Positions 26,526-34,957 of a stretch of DNA of 64,000 bases are shown piece after piece. Each line of letters starts with the position of its first letter. The stretch's first letter is position 1. Source of the stretch: Bacillota bacterium (GTDB lineage Bacteria > Bacillota > Clostridia > Christensenellales > Aristaeellaceae); the NCBI GenBank assembly GCA_023425025.1, contig JAFADG010000014.1, positions 1-64,000 on the forward strand. Direction: 5' to 3'. A program made the translations under genes and the position numbers. Under the pieces are notes generated by a model. It was not told the origin of the DNA, did not search any database, and saw only the letters and a list, made by a program, of their open reading frames with translations.

Positions 26526-28049
26526 ATGTACCGGACCATTACGCCCGAGGAAATGAGGCGGGTGGAGCGCACCATCATGAAGGAGACAGGCCTGCCGGGG
26601 CTTTTGCTGATGGAGCACGCGGCCCTGGCAGTCATCCGGGCTGTGAAGCGCCGGATGGAAGGTAAAACGGGGCAGGTACTGTTTTTATGCGGACCCGGCA
26701 ACAACGGCGGCGACGGCCTGGCCGCCGCGCGGCTGTGGCTCAGTGGAGGCGGCCAGGCACAGATTTGGCAATTGACCAGCAAAATGACGGGGGATGCGTC
26801 GGTTAACAGACAGTTGCTGAAGAAGCTGTGGCCGGACGCGTCCCTTCTGCGCCTGAGCGAAGCGCCGGAAAAGCTGCCGCCCATCGGGCCGGAAATCGCC
26901 TTGATCGTGGACGCGCTGTTTGGCACGGGGCTTTCCCAGCCCATACAGGGCGTGGCTTTCGCGCTGGCCAAAAAGGTAAATGAAAGCGGGCTGCCCGTGG
27001 TGGCGGTGGATATCCCCTCAGGCCTGAACGGCCTCACCGGCATGGTCATGGGGGAGGCCGTCCGCGCCACGGAGACGGTGACCTTTCACCGGCCCAAGCT
27101 GGGATTGTATCTGAACAAGGGCCCGGAGTACGCCGGCTGCGTGACGCTTTCGGATATCGGCCTACCCAAAGCGCTGGATGACGCGCCGGGCATGGATATG
27201 CTGCTGCCGGAGGAGCTGCCCTACTTGCTGCCGCCAAGGAGAAGAGATACCCACAAAGGCGATTACGGCCGGGTGCTGATCGTGGCCGGGTCCTTTGGCA
27301 TGGCCGGGGCGGCAGCCATCTGCGCGCTGGCCGCGCTGCGCACAGGCGCCGGGCTGGTGACTGTGGCCTGTCCGGAAACGATTGTGCCCATCGTGCAGCA
27401 ATTATCGCCCTGCGCCACCTGCCTGCCTTTACCCATGAGCGGCGATGCATTTGCGCCTGAGGCGGAGGAGCTTGTATACAATGCCGCGTTGCGGGCGGAT
27501 GCCGTGGCGGTGGGGCCGGGCCTGAACGTGCTGCCGGACAGGCTGATGCTTTTAAGCGCGGTAAAGCATGCCGGAAAGCCGACCGTATGGGATGCGGACG
27601 CACTGAACCTGCTGTCCATGAGCCCGGATATCCTGCCCCTGCCGGGCATGAATATCTTTACGCCTCATCCCGGCGAGGCCGCCAGGCTCATGCAGGCCGG
27701 CACCGGCGCTGTGACGGCGGATGTGGTGGAGGGCGTGCAGGCGCTGTGGCACAAGCTGGGCGGCGTGGTCATTTTGAAGGGCGCTTCTTCTCTTTTGTAT
27801 GACGGTGTAAAGCTTGCCATCAACACAACCGGCACGCCGGCCCTGGCCAAGGGCGGCAGCGGCGACGCCCTGACGGGCATACTGGCTTCCTTGCTGGCCC
27901 AGCAAAAGCAGCTGGGGCACGCCCCGCTTTTGCTTGCGCAGATCGGGTGCTGCCTGCATGGCAGCGCGGCCCTGCGGGCGGAAAAGGAAACCGGGCAGCG
28001 GGGGTTGCTGGCTACGGATTTGATGTGGTATTTGGGGAAGGAGAGCTGA
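26526..28049 (+). CDS. nnr: Bifunctional NAD(P)H-hydrate epimerase/dehydratase
   Basis: Repairs damaged NADH and NADPH hydrates. The N-terminal YjeF epimerase domain (about 1-215) has FLCGPGNNGGDGLAAAR and VVAVDIPSGLNG. The C-terminal ADP-dependent dehydratase (about 225-507) has KGDYGRVLIVAGSFGMAGAA, FTPHPGEAARLM and LAKGGSGDALTGILASLLAQ, the ribokinase-like site. Start ATG 26526 follows AAGGGAGGGACG. The 507-residue length is normal. Confidence 0.96.
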   Translation: MYRTITPEEMRRVERTIMKETGLPGLLLMEHAALAVIRAVKRRMEGKTGQVLFLCGPGNNGGDGLAAARLWLSGGGQAQIWQLTSKMTGDASVNRQLLKKLWPDASLLRLSEAPEKLPPIGPEIALIVDALFGTGLSQPIQGVAFALAKKVNESGLPVVAVDIPSGLNGLTGMVMGEAVRATETVTFHRPKLGLYLNKGPEYAGCVTLSDIGLPKALDDAPGMDMLLPEELPYLLPPRRRDTHKGDYGRVLIVAGSFGMAGAAAICALAALRTGAGLVTVACPETIVPIVQQLSPCATCLPLPMSGDAFAPEAEELVYNAALRADAVAVGPGLNVLPDRLMLLSAVKHAGKPTVWDADALNLLSMSPDILPLPGMNIFTPHPGEAARLMQAGTGAVTADVVEGVQALWHKLGGVVILKGASSLLYDGVKLAINTTGTPALAKGGSGDALTGILASLLAQQKQLGHAPLLLAQIGCCLHGSAALRAEKETGQRGLLATDLMWYLGKES

Positions 28050-28461
28050 TGGCTTCGTTTTTGTGGTGATGAGCGGCATACGGCAGAACGGGGCAGCGCA
28101 ACGGGCAAGAACGCGCCGGGGATAACCCGTCCATCCGCTCACTGTTCCTGCCAAAATCCCTCGAATGCCGCCTCTGCGGGGCGTACCGGGAAACCGCGTA
28201 ACGCCTATCAATCCCGGGAACAGCGGGGGTCCTGGTTCACTCGCTTGAAATTGTGCGAATTCTCACAAAGCCGGCTTAGCCGTCTTTCATCGAATCACTG
28301 ATTCCTCTTTTCCGCCGTCCGCATAGGATGAAGGGAGCAGCGCCGGAAGCCCCCTGTCCATCCGGACGATGAGCACAAACGGCGCCGCCTAGCGATGAAC
28401 GGTGCTTCCATGCACGGCAATCGAAGGGAAAACCTTGACAGGGGGCATGGAGTGTGACAAT
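28050..28461. other. 411-base gap before mazF
   Basis: No open frame above about 20 codons from a credible start was seen on the plus strand, and no clear riboswitch or terminator. In many Firmicutes alr and mazE lie between acpS/nnr and mazF. The gap is too short for alr and shows no recognisable antitoxin. Confidence 0.6.
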
Positions 28462-28818
28462 ATGAAAAGAGGGGAAATCTATCGGGCTGATTTGGACCCT
28501 GTGATAGGATCAGAACAGGGTGGAATTCGGCCTGTTCTGATCATTCAAAACGATATAGGCAACCTGCATAGCCCCACGGTCATCGTTGCCGCCATCACCT
28601 CCCGGCTGAATAAGCCCAAACTGCCCACCCACGTGGCGATTTCCAGCCGGCAAAGCGGTCTGAAAAAAGATTCGGTGATCCTGGCCGAGCAGGTGCGCAC
28701 GCTGGAGAAAAAGCGGCTCATGGAGAAACTTGGACGTGTAGACGAGGAAGTTATGGCAAAGGTGGACCGGGCCCTGGCCATCTCCCTGGGCGCTTCCGAC
28801 CGGCCGCCCGCCAACTGA
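28462..28818 (+). CDS. mazF: MazF/EndoA-type mRNA interferase toxin
   Basis: Sequence-specific endoribonuclease. The 118 residues begin MKRGEIYRADLDPVIGSEQGG, followed by RPVLIIQNDIGN, with IVAAITSRLNKPKLPTHV and DSVILAEQVRTLEKKRL, closely resembling Bacillus EndoA. ATG 28462 has GGAG nine bases upstream; ATG 28447 and GTG 28402 are in-frame alternatives but less likely. No antitoxin gene is recognisable next to it. Confidence 0.95.
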   Translation: MKRGEIYRADLDPVIGSEQGGIRPVLIIQNDIGNLHSPTVIVAAITSRLNKPKLPTHVAISSRQSGLKKDSVILAEQVRTLEKKRLMEKLGRVDEEVMAKVDRALAISLGASDRPPAN

Positions 28819-28889
28819 ATACCGGAAGCGCTGCTTTCCTTGGGAAGCGGCGTTTTCCCTGTCACAAATGAAGCGGAGGGGGAATCAAT

Positions 28890-29768
28890 CTGAAACGGAC
28901 AGTGGACAGACTTGGGTCTATGATCCGCCACGAGCAGCTGCGCAGCTACATACAGATCCTGGTCGGGTGCGCGGTGGGCGGTTTGGCATACCCTTTGTTT
29001 CTGGTGCCCAACAGCATTGCGCCCGGCGGCCTTACGGGTATCGCCACCATCCTGAACCATTTGTTCCGGGTCCCGGTAGGCTTGACCAGCATGGTTTTGA
29101 ACCTGCCGCTGTTCATCATCGGCTTCCGGGCCATGGGGCGGGTGTTCGTGTGGCGCTCGCTGGTGGCCACGGTGGTCTTTTCCCTGTCCATCGACTTGTT
29201 CAGGGTGCCGCCCATGACCGACGACGTGCTGCTGGGCGCGGTGTACGGCGGGGGCCTGCTCGGCGTCGGCCTTGGAATGATCCTTCGGGGCGAGGCGACC
29301 ACCGGCGGTTCGGACATGATCGCAAGGATGGTCCACCGCAAATTTTCCTTTATATCGGTGGGCGCGTTCCTGTTCGCGATAGACTTTATGGTCATTGCCG
29401 CGTCCGGTTTTGTGATGGGCGTCCAGCATGCCCTGTATGCTTTGATATGCATTATTGTGTCCGCAAAGGTTTTGGACATGGTGCTGGACGGCTTCAACTC
29501 GCAAAGGGCCTGTTTTGTCATCTCCGACAAATCGGTGGCGGTGACCAACCGCATCATGGAGGAACTGAGTCGCGGTGTGACGCTGCTGACGGCTACAGGG
29601 GCATACTCCGGCCGTGAGAAGCCCGTTGTGCTGTGCGTGGCCGGCCGGCAGGAGGTGCCCAGGATCAAGGAAATTGTGCGGCAGGAGGATGAAAAGGCAT
29701 TCATGTTCATCACCGAAGCCCATGAAGCGCTGGGCGAAGGATTTACCAGGCTGATGGATGACAACTGA
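28890..29768 (+). CDS. YitT family membrane protein
   Basis: A protein of about 290 residues with five or six membrane segments (about 20-180) and a C-terminal DUF2179 cytosolic domain (KPVVLCVAGRQEVPRIKEIV). FLVPNSIAPGGLTGIATIL and GEATTGGSDMIA are typical of the family, whose role is unsettled. GGAGGGGG (28875-28882) fits a CTG start at 28890 (7 bases); GTG 28902 lies 19 bases away and is the conservative alternative. Confidence 0.9.
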   Translation: MKRTVDRLGSMIRHEQLRSYIQILVGCAVGGLAYPLFLVPNSIAPGGLTGIATILNHLFRVPVGLTSMVLNLPLFIIGFRAMGRVFVWRSLVATVVFSLSIDLFRVPPMTDDVLLGAVYGGGLLGVGLGMILRGEATTGGSDMIARMVHRKFSFISVGAFLFAIDFMVIAASGFVMGVQHALYALICIIVSAKVLDMVLDGFNSQRACFVISDKSVAVTNRIMEELSRGVTLLTATGAYSGREKPVVLCVAGRQEVPRIKEIVRQEDEKAFMFITEAHEALGEGFTRLMDDN

Positions 29769-29832
29769 ATATGTTTTATGCACGCATGTATAACATTTTT
29801 CTGGAAATCACCTTTTCTTGTATCTACACATC

Positions 29833-29841
29833 TGTTATAAT
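29833..29841 (+). promoter_or_regulatory. Extended -10 promoter of the BMP transporter operon
   Basis: TGTTATAAT, an extended -10 with no good -35 at the standard distance. It is 59 bases before the start codon. Confidence 0.6.
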
Positions 29842-29899
29842 GTATACGATAGCTGCCCGGAAAATGGGCGACGGCAATCACATAAGGAGGAAATCATCC

Positions 29900-30967
29900 A
29901 TGAAAAAGGGACTCGCGCTTCTTTTGGCATTGGTTCTTTCTTTGGGCGCGGCTGTGACCGCACTGGCGGAAGGCACCTACGAAATCGCAATGATCACCGA
30001 CATCGGCACCATTGACGACAAGTCCTTCAACCAGGGCACCTGGGAAGGCGTAAAAGCCTATGCCGACGAAAACGGCAAGACCAGCAACTACTTCAAGCCC
30101 GCTGAGAAGAGCACCAACGCTTATTTGGCCGAGATCGACAAGGCTGTGGCTGCCGGCGCCAAGGTCATCGTGACCCCCGGCTTCCTGTTTGAAGAACCCA
30201 TCTTCATCGCTCAGGCTACCTATCCGGAAGTCAGCTTCGTGCTGATCGACGGCAATCCCCATAACGCGGACTATTCCGAATTCCGCACCGACAAGAACAC
30301 GGTTGGCATCGTTTTCGCCGAGGAGCAGGCGGGCTATCTGGCCGGCTACGCCGCGGTGAAGGAAGGCTACACCAAGCTTGGCTTCATGGGCGGTATGGCG
30401 GTTCCCGCCGTCGTCCGTTTCGGCTACGGCTTTGTGCAGGGCGCGGAAGCTGCCGCTGCGGAGCTTGGCCTCACCGGTTTGACCCTCAACTACCACTATA
30501 CCGGCAACTTTGACGCCACCCCCGAGAACCAGGCGCTGGCTGCTTCCTGGTACAACGACGGTATCGAAGCGATCTTTGCCTGCGGCGGCGCCGTTGGCAA
30601 CTCCGTGATGGCTGCAGCTGAAGCGACCGAAAATGGCAAGGTCATCGGCGTGGACGTGGACCAGAGCGCTGAATCCGAGCGCGTGATCACCTCCGCCATG
30701 AAGGGCTTGGGCGCTGCTGTGAAGCAGGCTCTGGCTGCCTACTATGCCGACAGCTTCCCCGGCGGCGAAGCTTGGGTTTTGGGCGCGGACAAGGACGGCG
30801 TGGGCCTGCCCATGGCTACCTCCAAGTTCGAAAAGTTCACCCAGGAAGAGTATGACGCCCTGTATGCCAAGCTGGCTTCCGGCGAAATCACCCTCCTGAA
30901 GGACACCGATGTGACCGCCGCTACGGAACTTGGCACCACGGCTGTTGCGGTTTCCATCATCGAATAA
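29900..30967 (+). CDS. BMP family nucleoside-type binding protein
   Basis: Extracellular binding protein of a BMP/PnrA-type ABC importer; relatives bind purine nucleosides. A 355-residue product starts with a signal peptide ending at TALA. The family start IAMITDIGTIDDKSFNQG and the ligand region ACGGAVGNSVMAA and VIGVDVDQSAESE follow. There is no lipobox Cys. AAGGAGG precedes ATG 29900. A terminator separates it from the ATPase gene, consistent with higher expression of the binding protein. Confidence 0.92.
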   Translation: MKKGLALLLALVLSLGAAVTALAEGTYEIAMITDIGTIDDKSFNQGTWEGVKAYADENGKTSNYFKPAEKSTNAYLAEIDKAVAAGAKVIVTPGFLFEEPIFIAQATYPEVSFVLIDGNPHNADYSEFRTDKNTVGIVFAEEQAGYLAGYAAVKEGYTKLGFMGGMAVPAVVRFGYGFVQGAEAAAAELGLTGLTLNYHYTGNFDATPENQALAASWYNDGIEAIFACGGAVGNSVMAAAEATENGKVIGVDVDQSAESERVITSAMKGLGAAVKQALAAYYADSFPGGEAWVLGADKDGVGLPMATSKFEKFTQEEYDALYAKLASGEITLLKDTDVTAATELGTTAVAVSIIE

Positions 30968-30990
30968 CATACAAAAACCAGACCAGCAAT

Positions 30991-31023
30991 GGGGCAGGCA
31001 GAAAAAACTGCCTGCCCCTGTTT
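30991..31023 (+). terminator. Intercistronic terminator after the binding protein
   Basis: GGGGCAGGCAG pairs perfectly with CTGCCTGCCCC over six A, then TGTTTTC. Probably leaky, since the transporter genes follow without another clear promoter. Confidence 0.85.
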
Positions 31024-31063
31024 TCTTCAACCTATGCACTATACAGGCCAAAGGAGTGGCGCA

Positions 31064-32590
31064 ATGGATTACGTCATTGAGATGCTTCACATCACCAAGG
31101 AGTTCCCCGGCATCCGCGCCAATGATGATGTGAGCCTTCAGCTAGCAAAAGGGGAGATCCATGCGCTGCTGGGGGAAAACGGCGCGGGCAAATCCACGCT
31201 GATGAGCGTGCTTTTTGGCCTGTATCAGCCCGAGAAGGGTACCATACTAAAAAACGGCAAGCAGGTGCGCGTGGACAACCCCAATGATGCCAACGCCCTT
31301 GGCATCGGCATGGTCCATCAGCATTTCAAGCTGGTGCACAATTTCACGGTGCTGGAGAACATTGTCATGGGGGTGGAGACTACCCGCCATGGCGTTTTAC
31401 GCATGGAGGAAGCCAGGAAAAAGGTCGTGGCGCTGTCCAAACAATACGGCCTGATGGTGGACCCGGACGCGAAAATTTCCGATATCACCGTGGGTATGCA
31501 GCAGCGGGTGGAGATATTGAAAATGCTCTACCGCGACAACGAGGTGCTGATTTTTGACGAGCCCACCGCGGTTTTGACGCCCCAGGAAATCCACGAGCTG
31601 ATGAAGATCATGCAGGGGCTCAAGAACGAGGGGAAATCCATCCTCTTCATCACCCACAAGCTCAACGAGATCATGGAGGCGGCCGACCGCTGCACGGTGC
31701 TGCGCAAGGGCCGGTACGTGGGCACGGTGGAGGTGAAGGATGTAACCGCCGAGCAGCTGGCCGAAATGATGGTAGGCCGCAAGGTCAGCTTTGTGGTGGA
31801 AAAGGAGCCTGCCCAGCCCGGGGAACCGGCCCTGACGGTGCAGAACCTGACGGTTGCCAGCCGCCAGCATGGCAAGAAGCTGGTGAGCAATGTTTCCTTC
31901 AGCGTGCGCCGGGGGGAGATCGTCTGTATCGCCGGCATTGACGGCAACGGCCAAAGCGAGCTGGTATACGCTTTGACCGGGCTGATGCGGCCGGACGGGG
32001 GAAAGATCTTCCTGGAGAACAGGGAGATTACTTTAAGCTCCATCCGCAGCCGAAACGACATGGGCATTTCCCACATTCCGGAGGACAGGCACAAGCACGG
32101 CCTGGTGCTGGATTATTCCCTGGCGGAAAACCTGGTGCTCAAAAGCTACCATAAAAAAGAGTTTCAGAGCCGCGGGTTCCTCCGCTTTGGAGCGGTCGAC
32201 AGGCATGCCAGGGAGTTGATCGAGAAGTTCGATATCCGTTCCGGCCAGGGGGCGGCCACGGCTGCCCGCAGCATGTCCGGCGGCAATCAGCAAAAGGCCA
32301 TCGTGGCCAGGGAGATCAGCTTAAGTCCCCAGCTGCTCATCGCCGTGCAGCCCACCCGGGGCCTGGACGTAGGCGCCATCGAGTACATCCACCGCCAGCT
32401 GATCGACCAGCGGGATAAGGGCATGGCGGTGCTGCTGGTGTCCCTGGAGCTGGATGAAGTGATGAACATATCCGACAGGATTCTGGTCATGTACGAAGGG
32501 GAAATTGTCGCCGACCTTGCGGCCCAGGGCGTTACCGAGCAGGAACTGGGCCTGTATATGGCCGGGTCAAGAAGGAGTGAAGTGGTATGA
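31064..32590 (+). CDS. ABC transporter ATPase (two ABC domains, nucleoside type)
   Basis: Energises the BMP importer. The 508 residues hold two ABC domains. The first has Walker A GENGAGKST, MQQRVEILKML and LIFDEPTAVLTP. The second has a degenerate Walker A (GIDGNGQSEL), signature MSGGNQQKAIVAREI and LLIAVQPTRGLDVGA, a pattern normal for this class. AAGGAG precedes ATG 31064. Its stop overlaps the first permease start (ATGA). Confidence 0.95.
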   Translation: MDYVIEMLHITKEFPGIRANDDVSLQLAKGEIHALLGENGAGKSTLMSVLFGLYQPEKGTILKNGKQVRVDNPNDANALGIGMVHQHFKLVHNFTVLENIVMGVETTRHGVLRMEEARKKVVALSKQYGLMVDPDAKISDITVGMQQRVEILKMLYRDNEVLIFDEPTAVLTPQEIHELMKIMQGLKNEGKSILFITHKLNEIMEAADRCTVLRKGRYVGTVEVKDVTAEQLAEMMVGRKVSFVVEKEPAQPGEPALTVQNLTVASRQHGKKLVSNVSFSVRRGEIVCIAGIDGNGQSELVYALTGLMRPDGGKIFLENREITLSSIRSRNDMGISHIPEDRHKHGLVLDYSLAENLVLKSYHKKEFQSRGFLRFGAVDRHARELIEKFDIRSGQGAATAARSMSGGNQQKAIVAREISLSPQLLIAVQPTRGLDVGAIEYIHRQLIDQRDKGMAVLLVSLELDEVMNISDRILVMYEGEIVADLAAQGVTEQELGLYMAGSRRSEVV

Positions 32591-33777
32591 GAAGGAAAAG
32601 TGCATTGACCAATGGTCTTTCCAGTGCCGCTTCCTCGCTGATCGCCATCGTCGTGGGCCTGGCGGCCGGGTTTGCGATCCTGTTTGTCAGCAATCCGCAG
32701 AACGCTGTGGCTGGCCTTACCATGATCCTGTCCGGCGGCTTTAACGAAGGCATGAAGGGTCTGGGCAAGGTGCTGTACTTTGCCACGCCCATCATCGTCA
32801 CCGGCCTTTCCGTGGGCTTCGCGTTCAAAACCGGGCTTTTCAACATCGGGACCACCGGCCAATTGATGGTCGGCGGTTTCGTGGCGGTGGTGGTGGGCGT
32901 CCGGGGCGACTTTTTCGGCCCGGTGCAGTGGCTGGCGGCGCTGATTGCCGGCATGCTGGCCGGCGCGCTGTGGGGTATGATCCCCGGGCTGTTCAAGGCC
33001 TATTTGAACGTGAATGAAGTCATTTCCTCCATTATGATGAACTACATCGGCATGTACGGCATCAATTACCTGATCAAGAACATGTTCTTCATGGTGGATG
33101 GGAAAAAGGTGATGACGGTCTACAACGCCATGAAGAGCGAGACCCTCAGTGTGGATGCCTCGGCGGTGATCCCTTCCTGGGGGATGGACAGCATCTTCTA
33201 CCGGCTGACCAGAGAGGGGAACAAAGACTTTTTCTCCAGCCTGAACGGCGGCATCATCATCGCCATCGTGCTGGCGATTGTGGTTTACATCCTTTTGAAC
33301 CGCACTGCCTTTGGCTATGAGCTGAAGGCCTGCGGCTACAACCGCAATGCCAGCCGGTATGCCGGTATCAGCGAAAAGCGCTCCATCGTGATGGCCATGG
33401 TGATTTCCGGCGCCCTGGCGGGCATCGCCGGCGCGCTGATGTACCTGGCGCCTGCCGAAGGGCTGCACATCGAGGTCAAGGAGGTGCTGGCCGCCCAGGG
33501 CTTCGCGGGCATCCCGGTGGCGCTGCTGGGGCTTTCCAACCCCCTTGCCATCATTTTCTCCGGCATCTTTGTGGCGTACATTACCGTGGGCGGAGCGAAC
33601 CTGACACTCCTCAAATACATGGAAGAAATCATCAGCATCATCATCGGCATCATCATATACTTCAGCGCCTTCTCCCTGCTGATCAAGCAGCTGCTTCAGC
33701 GCGGCTCCGGCCGGCGCAGGCGGCGTGAAGCGCAGAAGCTGTCTGCGGAAACGTCCGACGCGGGGAAGGGGGCATAA
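32587..33777 (+). CDS. ABC transporter permease (BMP importer, first)
   Basis: A 396-residue membrane subunit with about nine membrane segments, including GLSVGFAFKTGLFNIGTTGQ, VNEVISSIMMNYIG and ALKACGYNRNASRYAGI typical of nucleoside/sugar permeases of the BPD_transp_2 group. It pairs with the next gene to form a heterodimer. Confidence 0.93.
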   Translation: MRRKSALTNGLSSAASSLIAIVVGLAAGFAILFVSNPQNAVAGLTMILSGGFNEGMKGLGKVLYFATPIIVTGLSVGFAFKTGLFNIGTTGQLMVGGFVAVVVGVRGDFFGPVQWLAALIAGMLAGALWGMIPGLFKAYLNVNEVISSIMMNYIGMYGINYLIKNMFFMVDGKKVMTVYNAMKSETLSVDASAVIPSWGMDSIFYRLTREGNKDFFSSLNGGIIIAIVLAIVVYILLNRTAFGYELKACGYNRNASRYAGISEKRSIVMAMVISGALAGIAGALMYLAPAEGLHIEVKEVLAAQGFAGIPVALLGLSNPLAIIFSGIFVAYITVGGANLTLLKYMEEIISIIIGIIIYFSAFSLLIKQLLQRGSGRRRRREAQKLSAETSDAGKGA

Positions 33778-33782
33778 AGAGT

Positions 33783-34742
33783 ATGGAATCGGTTTATTTT
33801 CTGGTACAACAGATGTTCTTCTTCTCCATACCATTGCTCGTAGTGGCGCTGGGCGGCATGTTCAGCGAGCGCAGCGGTGTGGTGAACATTGCCCTGGAAG
33901 GCATCATGATCGTTGGCGCCTTTGCCGGCATCTTCTTTATCAACCAGGTGGAGCATGTGATGAGCGGGCAGCTGCTGTTGCTGCTGGCCATACTGATTTC
34001 CGCCGGCGCGGGGATTTTGTTTTCCCTTTTGCACGCCTACGCGGCGGTGAACCTGAAGGCTGACCAAACCATCAGCGGTACGGCGCTGAACATGATCGCG
34101 CCGGCCATCGCCGTTTACTCCGCCCGCATGCTCCAGGAAAACGGCGTGCAGCAGGTGCAGTTCACCAATACCTTCCGGATTTCCAGCGTGCCGCTGCTCA
34201 GCGATATTCCGGTGCTGGGGCCGCTGCTGTTCCAAAAAACGTACATCACCACCTACATCGGCTTGATCATACTCGCCGTGGCCGCGTTTGTGCTGTACAA
34301 GACAAAGTTTGGCCTTAGGCTGCGGGCCTGCGGCGAGCATCCCCAGGCCGCGGACAGCGTGGGCGTGAACGTGTACCGCATCCGCTATGCCGGGGTCATG
34401 ATTTCCGGCGCGCTGGCCGGCCTGGGCGGCCTGATCTTTGTGGTGCCCACCTCCACCAACTTCAACGCCTCGGTGTCCGGGTACGGCTTCCTGGCGCTGG
34501 CGGTGCTGATCTTTGGCCAGTGGAAGCCCTTGCGCATCCTGCTGGCGGCACTGTTCTTCGGATTGATGAAGACGATCGCCGCGGCCTATTCCGGCATCCC
34601 GTTCTTCAAGGGCCTGGGCATCCCCAGCGACATCTACAAAATGATCCCCTTTATCGCCACCCTCGTCGTGCTGGCGTTCAGCAGCAGGAATTCCCAGGCG
34701 CCAAGGGCGGCGGGCGTACCCTACGACAAGGGCGGAAGGTGA
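33783..34742 (+). CDS. ABC transporter permease (BMP importer, second)
   Basis: A 319-residue membrane subunit with SERSGVVNIALEGIMIVGAF near the start and RLRACGEHPQAADSVGVNVY. It follows its partner by five bases and ends the operon at a tandem terminator. Confidence 0.93.
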   Translation: MESVYFLVQQMFFFSIPLLVVALGGMFSERSGVVNIALEGIMIVGAFAGIFFINQVEHVMSGQLLLLLAILISAGAGILFSLLHAYAAVNLKADQTISGTALNMIAPAIAVYSARMLQENGVQQVQFTNTFRISSVPLLSDIPVLGPLLFQKTYITTYIGLIILAVAAFVLYKTKFGLRLRACGEHPQAADSVGVNVYRIRYAGVMISGALAGLGGLIFVVPTSTNFNASVSGYGFLALAVLIFGQWKPLRILLAALFFGLMKTIAAAYSGIPFFKGLGIPSDIYKMIPFIATLVVLAFSSRNSQAPRAAGVPYDKGGR

Positions 34743-34801
34743 CACGAAGCGTGTTTTTCAGGGACGGTTTGGCATACGTCATAAATCGTCCCTGTTTTTT
34801 T
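34743..34801 (+). terminator. Tandem terminators after the BMP operon
   Basis: A short stem ACACG/CGTGT with five T (34743-34757) is followed by CAGGGACG/CGTCCCTG (34759-34794) with seven T. Confidence 0.85.
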
Positions 34802-34885
34802 GTTTCCGGCGCATCCTGACAAATTTTCATTGTTGGAGTGACATTTTTCCCCATATCTTTTTTTGCATTTCTTTGCGTTTTGCCA

Positions 34886-34914
34886 TTGACTAAGGGCTGC
34901 GGGGCTTGTACAAT
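34886..34914 (+). promoter_or_regulatory. pyrG promoter
   Basis: TTGACT, 17 bases, TACAAT, 43 bases before the start codon. The 5' leader is short and lacks a recognisable attenuator. Confidence 0.75.
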
Positions 34915-34957
34915 GGAGCATGGTTTTTTTCGGGAACAGCGGAAGGGAGGATGCGGT

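Noticed and set aside
32287..33834. 515-codon minus-strand frame
   Set aside because: Antisense to the BMP ATPase and permease genes; rich in His and Asp by codon bias.
34915..34957. pyrG attenuator by G-reiteration
   Set aside because: The expected start GGGC and terminator stem are not visible in the short leader.
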